Assembly (NCBI RefSeq): GCF_947179165.1
Contig: NC_077239.1
Coordinates: 69,517,134 to 69,581,133, forward strand
Source of the DNA: Solanum dulcamara
Taxonomy: Eukaryota > Streptophyta > Magnoliopsida > Solanales > Solanaceae
Length of the DNA stretch: 64,000 nt
Reading direction: 5' to 3'
Shown: positions 1 through 11,800 of the stretch, one piece after another
How the letters are laid out: every line of letters begins with the position of its first letter
Position numbering within the stretch: the first letter of the stretch is position 1
Notes under the pieces: generated by a model
The model's database searches: none
Told to the model about the DNA's origin: nothing
Seen by the model: only the letters and a program-made list of their open reading frames with translations
Position numbers and translations under genes: made by a program

Positions 1-899
1 TGAGAATAACTAAAAAGTTGAATTCCATGCTGGAATCACCAACCCGCAAAGAATCAAACACACAAAACAACTGTATCATGCATGCATCAGTGACCCCAAT
101 AAATTCTCAATCATGAGCCTAGCCTTCTCGAGAGAAAAAATCATACTGAAGTTATAAGTAACACTACCCAATACCTTCAAACATATTACCACTTATTTTG
201 TTGATCGAAATCATCCTCTAGTACTAAACTAGAAAGCCACGAAGACTTAGGTTTAACTGCAAAGGTAAATACTACATGAAATGCCACTTCTCAAGTCAGA
301 ATCCAAACGGAGTAATGGCCAACTAGGTCTGGTATTTAAGAGGAGAAGATTAGTTTGTGTGGGGGGGGGGGTGCATTATCTACTGGAAACCTAGGATGCT
401 CGGACTTTCAAAAATGCCATTGAGTGCAAGTCAGATTCTCCAAAAATAGTGCATTTTTGGAGGATCCGACATGGGTGCGGCAACATTTTTGGAGAGACCA
501 AGTAACATAGCTGGAAACCGTAGTATTCTCGTTACAAATGAAACCTACGTCTAGAACCTGTCAAATACAAAACCCTAACACCTTGGGACTCCGACATTGC
601 CAAAAACTCAGACAAACCCAAAGCTTCACACCGTCACCCGATGGTTTTACCAACGCTCGGCCAAAACCTTGACGTTTTAAAACCCTAATTGACAAAACCC
701 GCAATTCTGGAACCTTTTTGAACCATCTCTTTCCAAGAAAAATAATCATCCCGAAACACATAAACAAGCCTAAACCTTCCCATAAACAGGAAAATTGATT
801 GGAATTTTGTAAACAATAAGGCATATACATATACAAACACACAGAAAAACATAGATTTAATACGTGAGATTTGTAAATTGAATATGGTTAGCATGAAAT
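1..899 (-). other. Probable first intron of a gene leaving the left edge
   Basis: This stretch lies downstream of a good splice donor (minus strand, 900-905) and shows no convincing coding frame, so I read it as intron, possibly with unrecognised exons. The short open frames at 561-894 have no recognisable composition or motif. It holds a run of 11 G at 361-371 and the foldback element at 391-510. The reading depends on the first exon call at 906-993. Confidence 0.35.
391..510. mobile_element. Foldback MITE (hAT- or Mutator-like) with exact target duplication
   Basis: A 120 bp non-coding element whose two halves are inverted copies: the left end CTAGGATGCTCGGACTTTC pairs with the complement of the right end CTATGTTACTTGGTCTCTC, and CTCCAAAAATAGTGCATTTTTGGAG forms the core in two arms. 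It is flanked by CTGGAAAC at 383-390 and 511-518, extendable to nine bases with the next C. Eight bases would fit hAT and nine Mutator. I recall this CTCCAAAAATG / GGATCCGACA family as frequent in Solanum and Capsicum genomes. It carries no transposase. Confidence 0.7.
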
Positions 900-993
900 A
901 CTTACAGAGACTGAAAGTTTGCGTAATCGAAGAGAGAGATTTTAGAGCGAACTGTGTAGAAGAGCGGGAGAAGGAAGAATTGCTAAAGACTGA
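900..993 (-). other. Non-coding first exon (5' UTR) with splice donor
   Basis: Read on the minus strand, about 90 bases rich in CT tracts (a typical plant 5' leader) end at CTCT|GTAAGT, an excellent plant donor whose intron side is 900-905. The exon contains no ATG, so the start codon must lie further left, outside the window or in an unseen exon. A TATA box sits about 25-30 bases upstream (1014-1023). The protein cannot be known from this window. The transcription start near 985-993 is estimated from TATA spacing only. Confidence 0.5.
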
Positions 994-1013
994 AAGGGAA
1001 AATGGACACTAGG

Positions 1014-1023
1014 TTTTATATAA
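1014..1023 (-). promoter_or_regulatory. TATA box of the left-edge gene
   Basis: The minus strand reads TATATAAAACC here, a strong plant TATA box, at the right distance from the CT-rich leader and donor at 900-993. TATA-like strings are common in AT-rich plant DNA; the combination with leader and donor is what gives it weight. Confidence 0.5.
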
Positions 1024-3131
1024 TGAGAAGCTGGCATTTTTTGATAATTTATATACTTCCCATGCTTCTTTTATTTGTCATTTTGGACTTTAAATATTGG
1101 GGAGAAAATGACAGAAATGATTCCTTATTTTTGGTGTGGTTTCAAAGTAGCCCGAGTAGTTTTGACGCTCTAAAATTTGTCAAAAGAGATAACTTTTGCT
1201 ACGTAAAATATTTTAATAAAACAGAATAATTTGACTGAACCTCTTTATTCACGATTTTGTTAATTGAATATTTTTTTTAATTAAAGGAGTGAGGCTCCAA
1301 AGTCTCCTTTTAAACAAAAAATCAACTAAAAAACAATCAAAAATCAAAATCAACTAATAACCTAGCCTAAATAAACAAAAAATCAACTAAAAAATTAAAA
1401 AATAACAATCAAAAAACATTTTTCGAAAATGAAAAAAAGGGAAAGTGGAATTTGGAAGGTCAACTTCTCCTAGCTTCCACCTCAAATCGGCAGCGGCTTC
1501 CCGGTGGACTCATCCTTCATATATGACTTTGAAGGGAACCAGAGTTCTCCAGCTTGATAAGGAGACCAGATGCTTCTCTCGGCGCTTTCCAATTGCATTA
1601 CCTCCAAGTGACTGCATTGTCTTTCATATTGAAGATGAATTTTTTTTTCGATATTACTTATATGTGGAATTTGCTCATGCTTCAAGCGGTTGGCTTCTTG
1701 TATTGTCTTGTAAATTTGGATCTGATGAAAAGGGTAAAGACTATTGCTTTAGGTAAATCAATTGAACATTTAAACTAAATAAAACACAATTTTTTTTGGC
1801 ATATTTGACCAAAGTGCGCTTGATACACTCATTTTAGGAGTGTAAAGCCTTTTGAAAAGGCAATAACTGATCACTTTTGACCTTTATAACAATCACCTTC
1901 TTCCCCCATTATTTCAACAACATTGTTGATCAAAATTTGAGCTCCTTTTGTCTCTCACCTAATTTTTTCTCTCTAATTTTTTTCATTAATTTTTTTTGTT
2001 CCATTATTATTATTCTTCTTCAGGTCCTTTCATTTGTGCAGATCTATCATTATTACTCGACATTTTTTTTAATCTTTTTTAATCTTATTTTTGCTCGTTC
2101 AAAAATAATTTTTTTTCAAGAACTTCACCATGACTATATGTTTTTTGCTATTATGGTCTTCTAGCTGATTTTAAGATGTCAAGAACACCAACCAATCTTG
2201 ATAGAATATTTTGGGGTTGTCAAAAATATGCAACAAGTATTTCTTCATGAAAGAACAAATACTTCTGAGCTAGAGAGAACTAATTTGAATACACCCATTG
2301 AAAGGGTACATAAGTGATTTAATTTCTCATAGTAGTTGGAGTAAAATCTTGTCACCGGACAAAGAATAGAAAATCAAATTTTTTTAAGGGTTAAAGCTTT
2401 TTGATAACCTGTCTTTTTTTCTAAAGCAGAGGGGTCATTCATACTCTATGGATGCTCTTTCTACGATCACAATCTCGTGGGGTGAAGGGCGAAAATAGAG
2501 TAAGAGTGTAGGGGTCTATTTGAACAAAGAGAAATGAAATGTGATAAAAAGTTATTAGACTTTTAACATTTAATTTCGTGTGACACTTTTAAATGACATG
2601 AAAATCGATGTGTACTCGATTATTAACATGCATCATTGAGCAGTCAAAAACAAGATTCAGCTGGCAAAATCGTGAGTAGAAGAATTCAGTTGATAATCGA
2701 AGTAAAGTACAAGGATCTCCCGGGTCATTCCATCTTTTAATAATAAAAATTTCTAATACAAGGGTCTCACAATTCGTTCCACCTTTTAATAATAAAAGTG
2801 TCAAGTAAAAGAGTCTCTCAGGTCATTTTCCCTTTTAATTATAAAATTAGCATGCTAAAAGGTATCAAATATTAGAGAGGTATATTTAGATCGAAAGTAT
2901 AACAAGAGGTACATTCAAACTATTTTTAATAGTACAAGTGTATATTTGGCCCTTTCAAATAAGTTTTTTTATTATAATTTTTTAATTTACCTTCGAAATA
3001 TTTTAAATTTTAAATTATTGTGATTTATATTATTTTTTACATAATTTCCAAATCTTCCAATTAGAAAATATTAACACTAAATTCGAGTTCATGATTAAAG
3101 TTTAAAAATCTGACTCTCAAAATTTGAATGA
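1024..3131. other. Upstream and intergenic DNA, no gene recognised
   Basis: AT-rich, with long T and A runs. A 103-codon frame at 1445-1756 (plus) lies in a locally less AT-rich patch but has no recognisable motif. I do not call it a gene, though it could be an exon remnant. A degenerate tandem repeat lies at 2711-2857. The target site of the LINE insertion follows at 3132-3144. Confidence 0.5.
2711..2857. repeat. Three degenerate tandem copies of a 49 bp unit
   Basis: Units begin at about 2711, 2760 and 2809. Each starts AAGG/AAGAGTCTC, continues with a GGTCATT-like or TTCGTTCC-like stretch, and then CCTTTTAATAATAAAA. The third unit is the most diverged. No function is visible. Confidence 0.6.
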
Positions 3132-3144
3132 TATCATACAAGTC
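3132..3144. repeat. Left target-site duplication of the LINE
   Basis: TATCATACAAGTC, repeated exactly at 12758-12770. It abuts the poly(T), which is the minus-strand poly(A) tail. A 13 bp duplication is within the usual size for target-primed reverse transcription. Confidence 0.9.
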
Positions 3145-3160
3145 TTTTTTTCTTTTTTTT

Positions 3161-4685
3161 GTTGGGGAACAGACTCTACACGAGGCTCCCACCTCTCGTG
3201 CACAGTCAGGAGTTGAGCAGCACCCCCAAGCCTTATTATACATGAAAATAGAAAAATACAAGGAGGGGGACATAAACCTTACCTCCGTTCTTAGGTTGGT
3301 TCATAAGTCGACTGACCTACTAAGGTCGGCCAACTCATCCCCGATACAATATAGTGCTTACTAAATACTAGAAAAGCGTTAAACCTATGAGAGGACTCCT
3401 CTCGATACAATGCGACTAAGAAAAATGTAAATGAGGGAGACTCTCCCCTTTCATGTAAATAAAAGAAAGAAACCTACACTAGTCCTATTCAACTAAGCTA
3501 CATTCAAAACATAGCTAAATTGAAGTAGAGCAAGTATACAAAACTTCCAATTTCCATGGATCGAGATCGTTCATTTCATCTTTGTCCTTCTTAATTCTTT
3601 GATACCGAATTTGTCCTTGAATTGTGAGTGTGAAGAGTATAGAAAGAACATGGTGGTGCTACAACCCGGCTAAACTTTTTAAGGTCGCTCGACTAACGTC
3701 TCCAATTATCCATTTGGGTTATAACTTTTTGAGCTCTGTAAATGCTTGAATTCCTGCAACCTGTAACATCTGGAATTATTTTTTAGGGTGTTGCAGGCTG
3801 CAAAATGTTGAGTGTTGTTGACTGCTGCTTGTTTTTGGCAACTGCTGCTGCTGCTGCTGCAGAACATTTGTTGCAAGTATTGTTGGTGTAGTTATTGGTC
3901 CTCCTTGAAGGAGTTCTAAGGTGTGCTGCTGCACTTCCACTACAAGACTCCAAGTTGTTGCAGTGATATTTCCCAGGTGTCTTATGTTGTTGCAGTAGTG
4001 TTGTACTCATCACAATTATCTTATTGTTTTCTTGAGTATATGTTTGTATTGTAGGATGTCCAAGAGTAAATTCAACTTTAGTGTTGCAATTCCTTAGTGT
4101 ACCTGCACAAACAAACAAACAAGAAAGACCCTACAAGAGTGTTGTAACCTGTAGTGAATACAGTTTGCTGCAGCTCTATAATGTAGTTATTGCTGCTGTA
4201 ATGTATCTACTACATGTGGTGTTGTTGAGATGTTGTTGGTGCAAGAACTCCAAGATCAACTGTTGAAACTCCAACACAAGGCTCAAAGTTGGGTGATACC
4301 TACACAAAGAGACAACACTCAACAGAAAACAAAATAGAACTTAAGTTTCATTTTTGATGGTTGTTGAATGGAGTTCCATGTGTTGGATATTGTGTTACTG
4401 GTCTAGACTATTGTTGCTGTGGGCTCTTGTATGTTGTTGTATTGCTGGCTGATATTTTCCAGATCTACACCTACCTGCATATTCAAAAAGGAAAGAAAAG
4501 AGAAGATATCTACTCTATTCCTTACCTCTAATGGTATGTTAATTACTCTAGGAAAGCAATAAACTAGGAAGACTCTCCCTTTTACAATGGTCCTGATTAT
4601 CATTCTTTATATCAGAGAATATTACAAAATATGAAGAAATCTACTTGAATGGAAACTAACACTAAAGCATAATTAGTGATGTCCT
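3161..4685 (-). other. 3' UTR of the LINE, with CAACA/GCA-rich tract
   Basis: This lies between the ORF2 stop region and the poly(A) tail. On the minus strand it is rich in CAACA and GCA words, including (GCA)n/(CTG)n at about 3838-3862. An open frame of 111 codons at 3783-4118 (minus) is a by-product of this low-complexity tract. Its position inside the bounded LINE makes it untranslated sequence. Confidence 0.65.
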
Positions 4686-7600
4686 TCAAGGTGGTTGCTT
4701 GATCTTCTTCATCTTTGTTATCCTGAAGCTAGCTATTCTAGCTTTGTCCATTTTGTAGTATCCCTTGGTCTCTCTTGGAAGCTGCTGAAAGCTGTAGTAG
4801 TGTTGTGTATGGTTTTTCATGTGGCTTTCCTTTGAGAGTGTGTCTATAGGGAAATTAGCTTCCCTAAAGATATGTCTGCAATGGAATACTTCCAGCTTGC
4901 TAACCAGTACCTGTAGCTCAGTAATATAGGTATGAATGTTCCATGGAGGTTTGATCTCTTGTTTGAGCCACTTGATTAGTAGCTCAGAGTCTACTTCAAG
5001 GGCTACCCTACTGTAGCCATGTTGTAGGCACCAAAGAATACCAATATGTGCTGCCTGCACTTCAGCTTGGTTATTAGAACCAAAGCCTAGTGAAGAGGCA
5101 AATGCATATATCAGCACCCCATTATGGTCCCTAAGAATGCCCCATGCCCCTATCTTCCCTGGATTATTAAGAGCACTTCCATATGTGTTGAGCTTGACTA
5201 TTGTAGGAGGTGGTTTTGTCCAGCAGACTTTGGTTACTTTCATCTCATGTTGGCTTTTTTCAATCATAGTAACCAATTCTACCTAATTACTTGGCCAATC
5301 AATATATGTATACATAGTAGAGATAAACATATATAGATCTTTGGTAATGGAGAAGATGACTCTAGCTGTATTAGACTTCTTGCCTCCATACTTGCATGCA
5401 CATCTATTCTTCCATAGATTCCAACACACAAAAATAGGGATAACTTGCAGTACTAACTTATGAACTTCATTGTTGGTTTTGATTAACCACCACCTCATCA
5501 GCAGGTTCTTTAGAAGAGTAGTGTTATTCTGAAGACCCCAGTATCCAGAGAAATATTTCCAAATGTGCTGTGCAAAATGGCCTGAAATAAGGATGTGGTC
5601 TATATCATCAAGACCTGCTCTATAATAATAAAATCATACAATAGGATCATGTCCAAAGGCTACAACCTGTCATTGGTGGGGAGCTTAAGTCTGAAAGCTC
5701 TCCACAGCAGAAAAGAGACCTTGAAAGGAATATTATTGTGACAGATGTTGCTATTGGTAAGTGATCTTATCTTTTTCTTTCTTACTAACTCCCAAGATGA
5801 TGCACATGTGAAATTACCATAAGAGTTAGGCTTCCAATAGGCTTGATCCTGCATATCAGGCATGTAGCTAAGGGGAAAGCTGATAATTTTGCTCATAAGC
5901 TGAGGAGGAGCATGTTTTCTTACTTTCTCTTCATTCCAGCCTCCATTTTGTATGAATTCTGATACAGTAGTGTTATTCAATCTAGGGAGACATTCATTGT
6001 GATAAGCTAAGGGGCCAATCCCTAGCCAATCATCCCACCAAAAACTGCAGGTTCTAGATTTAATCCACCACTGAATATGAGGCTCTATATCCTTTTTGTT
6101 CACCATCATGTGCTTCCACATGAGGGACTGCCCTGTGTTCCACTTTTTGATCACTGGATGAGCCCTTTGGCAGTACTTTGCTTTAAGGAATTCCCCCCAT
6201 AGAGTCTTCTTTGATCTGAAAGTCCACCACTACTTGTATTGGAATAATAAGCACACATCCTCTAAGTTTTTTACACCTATACCACCTTTCTCATAAGGAT
6301 AACTAAGAGTATCCCAAAAGGCCCAGTGGTATTTTCTTCTTTCAGTGTCCCATCCCCAGAAGAAATCAACAATGAGCCTTTTGATCTGGTTTATAGTGGT
6401 CTTGGTAGGACTGATAGCTGACAGCAGGTGTATGGGAATAGATTGCAGCACTGATTTCACCAATGTGACTCTACCTCCATAGCTCAACATCTTAGTCTAC
6501 CATCCCCTAATTCTGCTTAGTACCTTAGAAACCATACTAGTGAAATAGATGATCCTCTGGCCTCCAATATAGAGTGGACAACCCAGGTAAGTGATAGGGC
6601 CATTAGTGCATTTGTAGCCTATAATCTTGCTGGCCCTTTCCACCACCTCAGAGGGAGTATTCAGTGGCATCATGAGCTAACTCTTATCTTTATTGATAAT
6701 CTGTCCTGAAGTATCTTCATACAATTTAAGAGTTTTGGTAATCAGTGTCAAAGAAAAGTTGCTAGTAAATATGAAAATGATCACATCATCTGCAAAACTC
6801 AAGTGATTTACTTGAGGGCCTCTTCTTTCCATTTGGAACCCTATATATAGATAATGAAGATGAAGATTGTTAAGAAGTCTAGACAAAACTTCAGCTCTAA
6901 TAATGAATAATGCAGGGGATATGGGGTCTCCTTGCTTGAGGCCTCTTGTAAAGTGGAAGAAGCCATGCCTTGCACCATTAATGATGACTGAATACCAATT
7001 GTTTGACATAATCCTCCAAATCATATCAATCAGTACTTCTCCAAACCCCATTCTCCTCATGACCATACAAATGAATGACCAAGAGACCCTATCATAGGCC
7101 TTGGCCATATCCAACTTGATCACTACATTATCCCCAGCCTTTGGTCTCTTAATATTGTGGATGATTTCTTGAGCCAATATTATATTTTCAGAAATACTTC
7201 TGCCTTTAACAAAACTAGATTATTTATCTGAGATTAACTGAGGCAGAATTGGGGCCATTCTGAGACTTAACAGCTTAGAGATGATCTTGTTAGCGAAGTT
7301 GTTGAGTGAAATAGGCCTGTATCCTGAAAGGCTGTTAGAATGCTCATTCTTAAGAAGTAGAACTAAACATGCATGAGAAATAAACTTGGGAATACCATGT
7401 CCATTGAAGAATTACTAGATTAATCTCAGGAGGTCTTCATAGATGATATCCCAACATGATTGAAAGAATTTCCCACTCATTCCATCTGGTTCAGCAGCTG
7501 ATGTAGGACTCATAGAAAAAAATACTTTCTTCAACTCATCCATAGTATATAAGGATTGTAGGTACTCATTCTTCTCCTCTATAACCATCTTTGGAATACA

Positions 7601-8843
7601 TTTAAGGATATCTTCCTTGATCTGTCTCTCTTCACCAGTGAAGATTTGTTCAAAGTGTGCAGTGGCTGCCCTTGCAATGTTGTCTTCACTTTGAATGGGA
7701 TTGCCTTGTTCATCACTAATCTGATGGATGAATAACTTTCTTCTTCTCCCTCTGATAATAGCATGAAAGTAGCTGGTATTGGCATCCTCATCTTTGAACC
7801 AATATAGTTGAGTTTTCTGCTGTAAGATAGACTTCTCCATCTTCAAGTACCTGATGTATTGAGCATTGATTTGATTTAGTTTGGACCTGTTTTCTTCAGA
7901 ATTATCACTGATTATCTCCTCTTCAGCTTGTCTCACCTGCTCTTCATATTCTTTTACTGAAGCAAAGATGTCCCCAAACTCATTTCTTAACCACTTACTA
8001 AGAGTATTAGAAACTCTTTTCAGTTTTTGATGGAAGGTTCTCATTGGATTTCCTTCCACAGGTTTATCCCAGCATAATTTCACAGTGCCAAGGAAGTTCA
8101 CATTTTCTACCCAGCAGTGTAAAAATTTGAAGTACTTGATAGCATTACTTTGTCTTTCAATGCTTTCCAGCAGTAGAGGACAATGGTCAGAACCTATAGA
8201 GGCTAGATGATTGACAGTAGCACAAGCATGATTTCCAACCAAGAATCATTAACCATGGCCCTATCAAGTCTTTTCCAAATTCTAGCATCTTTGTCTCTGT
8301 TGTTGCACCATATGAACTTCTGTCCACAGAACCCAGATCAGTGAGTCCACAAGCTTCTATCACAATAATGAACTCAAAGCTCTTGTTCATATTATATGGT
8401 TGGCCTCTCATCTTTTCTTCAACATCTGTAATTACATTGAAGTCTCCAATGGTGCACCAAGGTTTCCCCATACTGGCAAATTGAAGCATCTTGTCCCATA
8501 ACTCTCTTCTCATATAGTCCTTGCACTTTGAATAGATAAAGGTAATGAGGTAGCTGTTAGGACAAGCCACATGTGTAATATCACAAGTTATTTGCTGCTC
8601 ATCTTGGTCAATAAGGTTGCATACAATGTCTTTGTTGTAGAATAACCATATTTTGCTGTTGGAGTTGGACATAGCATTATCCATACCTAGCTGAATTCTA
8701 TGGAAATGAATTTGAGATTTATTGGAGAAAGGTTCCAAAACTGCAATAATAGATAGCTTGTGGTAGTCTTTCAGCCTTTGTAATTTGTCAAGTGCACCCT
8801 GAGTAGCAATACTCCTTGCATTCCAGCAAATTGTACTAATCAT
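4686..8843 (-). pseudogene. LINE ORF2: endonuclease - reverse transcriptase - RNase H, decayed
   Basis: The ATG at 8843-8841 begins MISTICWNARSI, the start of an AP-endonuclease domain. Endonuclease motifs seen: WNARS, LEPFS, GDFN and, after a frameshift near 8240, SDHCPL. A spacer region covers 8242-7415. The reverse transcriptase (7177-6677) shows KLDMAKAYDRVSW, GLKQGDPISP and the catalytic FADD. Then come the thumb (GGRVTLVKSVLQSIP, 6490-6400), a Zn-binding RT segment (to 5660), and RNase H (5276-4800) with NNQAE, VDSELL and a terminal ID in TLSKESH. The first RNase H acidic residue is lost: the motif reads KLNTYGSAL where D is expected for Y. Stops (for example near 7228) and frameshifts (about 8240 and between 5660 and 5500) make it a pseudogene. 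ORF2 would copy the LINE RNA by target-primed reverse transcription. Confidence 0.9.
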
Positions 8844-11800
8844 CAAGGTTTTTGAGATTTGGACCTAGTGTTGATGATGCTTGTGACAACAACATTATCA
8901 GAACTGCTGATGGTACTTTGTTTATTCTTCTTCTTTGCTTGCTTACTTCTTGAGGGTGGATCATTCTTCTCCTTGTCCTGCTGACTTTCCTTCAACAATA
9001 AAGCTGTCATGGTGGATCTGAATGCTTCCAATTGGTCTTCTTGTTGTACTTCCTCCCACTAGTCAGGGTCTTTCTCATCTTCAGAATGAGTGACCCTATA
9101 TTTATCAGTTAAGTCCTCTAAACTGTCCTCTTTGCTAATCACCTGCCTCTCATTAGATACATCATGAATTTGCAGAGGGGTCACTTGATCAATGAGTCTG
9201 TATTCATCTTCAAAGTCATCTGATATGATTTTCTGATTAAGCTCATAATGCTCTGTAGAAGGCACCTGAATCCCTGCTTGGTTTTCAACTTGGACATAAT
9301 TCCCTCTTGGCTGAGTTTCAGTTTGAGATTATATTATCTTTTTTTTCTTCAGTGCATCCTTTTTCTTTTTGCTCAATGAAAGAGTGGATTTGTTGTTCAA
9401 TTTCTGAGATGTTGCACCCTGATTTTGTTTAGTACTATTTGTAGGCTCAGCACCCCCCTTATCAGGCACCTTAACTTGCAAGTTGTTCTCAGGAACCTGT
9501 GGAACATGTGTTTGTTGAATGAACCTTAGAGTAACTTAAAGAGTGATTGCAGGGGCTTTAGAGTCCTGCCTATGGTCAACCAAATCAGATTCCCCTGACT
9601 TTCCCCTTCCTCACCTCCTTCAACTACTTCAGCAGCATCAACAGGTAATACATTCAATAAATTAATAGTAATGGGGGTGCCCTGGGGTTGTGGAAGCATT
9701 GAGTCAATACCTAGGCTTGCAGCATTGAGTTCTTTGGCTTCCACATTGGTAGTTGGATTAGTTTCTTGTTTGGTGATCTTATTATCATGAGCTCCTATAT
9801 TCTTTGGATATTGGGGGCTGGTATCTGCATTTCTATGGGGGATAAGGGGTTGTCTCTGAGCTTCAGAGATAACATTACCTTTTTGAGCATTTTGTGTTCC
9901 TGCACTTGGGTTAGTGGGCTAATCTTGTAGAATAAGATCAGTATAATTGTTAGAAATAACATTAGAATTAAAAAACTTACCTGAGCCATTATTGTTCTGC
10001 TGCAGTGGCACATATTTGCCTTTGGCTTATGCTCCTGTGGTTCAGATACCATGGTTCTGCTGGACATTGTTATGCCCCTTATTTGGTTTTCTTCTTTGTA
10101 TTTGCCAACCATTTTCTTCCTTGTTAGCATTAGTATTTTGTGGCTGAGGTGGGGTAGTAGATGCTGAAGGGTTGTTCTGTACTTGTAGCTTGGCAGGTTG
10201 TGGATGTTCTTGGTCTTTGTTCTCCATCTCATTTTGGTTTTTATTTTTCTTGGCATTTTCAGCTTCTTTCCTTTTCGTTTGTTCCTTATCCCTTTTCTTA
10301 ATGTTACAAATATACAGCATATGTCCCTGGTGCTTACAATACATGCATTACTCTGGAACATTCTCATATTGAAGCTCTTGCCATCTCCCTATGGTGGGAT
10401 CATTTTTGTCATAGCCAATCCACACATGAGGAGGTATTTCCTTGGTAAGATTGACCTGAACTCTCACTTTAGCTGTGCTTCCTCTAGTCTTCTTGATAGA
10501 GGTTGCATCCATGAACAATACCTTCCCAACAGGGTCAAGGAGGGTAGTCACAAACTCCTTATTGTAGCAATGCCAAGGGAGCTCTGGCAGGGCTACCCAA
10601 ACTAGAACAATGGGAGTTTCTTCCTCTGGCCTAAATATTGGTGTCCAGGTTTGTATTCTCATTACTTGACCTTCAATTGTCATCCTCTGCTTGGTCCACA
10701 CTGTGGTGTAGTCCATTTCATTGTCTAGGTCAATGTACATATGCCTTGCATTGAAATGTGCAATTTTAACTCACTCCTACCAGTTGAGTTTGGAGAATGA
10801 AACGTCTCCTTATTAGCTCTTCTATGGGCATGGTATTACTGAATTTACCCACTAGAGTAAACTTGCACCTTTCAGCCAATTTAACCATAAAGTCATCTTT
10901 GTCATAGATCACTGCAGGTAATCCTTGTCTAGTAGTGTAAGTAGGTGCAGATAACTCAAGAGGGACCTCATTTCTTGCTTGGTTTAGTCTTAGCTTAGAG
11001 GCAAAAGTTTGTATTACTGTGTAGGGAGCAGGTTGAGGGACATGTTCCTTCCTGCTAGGGAACTGGTTCCTCTGAGGATTTTGATTGGTGCTAGCAATTT
11101 GTTGAGGTTGGCTATTAACTAATTTAGAACCTTGGTTGTTGGAACCAGGTCTATCAAAATTGGAAGATATTTTAGGGAAGCTATTTAGAATAGTGGTAGG
11201 CTTGTGAGTTTGCTGCAGGTTGTTGGTAGTGTTTTCAGGATTGGTATTAGACTTAGTATTGGTGTGATTAGTGCCCTGCATACATGTATTAACAACAGTA
11301 CTAGGGTGCTCATTTGCATGAAGTTGCAAATGAGCTCCACTAGATTTCAACAAGTTACCAGCATAATTCATCAAGTTAGAGGAAGAAGGTTGACCTGTTG
11401 CATTTTCTCCTCTAGTGTGACAATTTAGTTTCTCAGTAGTAGACTCCAAATTAATATCCAAACATTATACAGGAGTATTATGTTGCTCAATTAAATTAGA
11501 ATGTAATTGACCTTCATTAGTAGAGCAACTATACTGACCCTGGATAATATGATCAAAAGAGAGAGAGTACTTACCTTGGGCTCCTTGGCTTGAACTGCTG
11601 CTGTGATGATCAGACTCTTTTTGTATTTGATCATTGCTATTTCTTTGAGGAATTTGGGATTGAATGACATTGCTAAGATGCTGATATTGATCAGGAACCA
11701 AAGTAGGCTCCTCAGCTTGAAAAGCACTGTGAATGTGAACATCACCTTCACCTACGCCTTGACGACTTTTTGAATTTGAACTTATTGGTGATGATTCGAG

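Noticed and set aside
3783..4118. 111-codon frame with poly-Ala on the minus strand
   Set aside because: It lies in the GCA/CAACA-rich 3' UTR of the bounded LINE and has no recognised domain.
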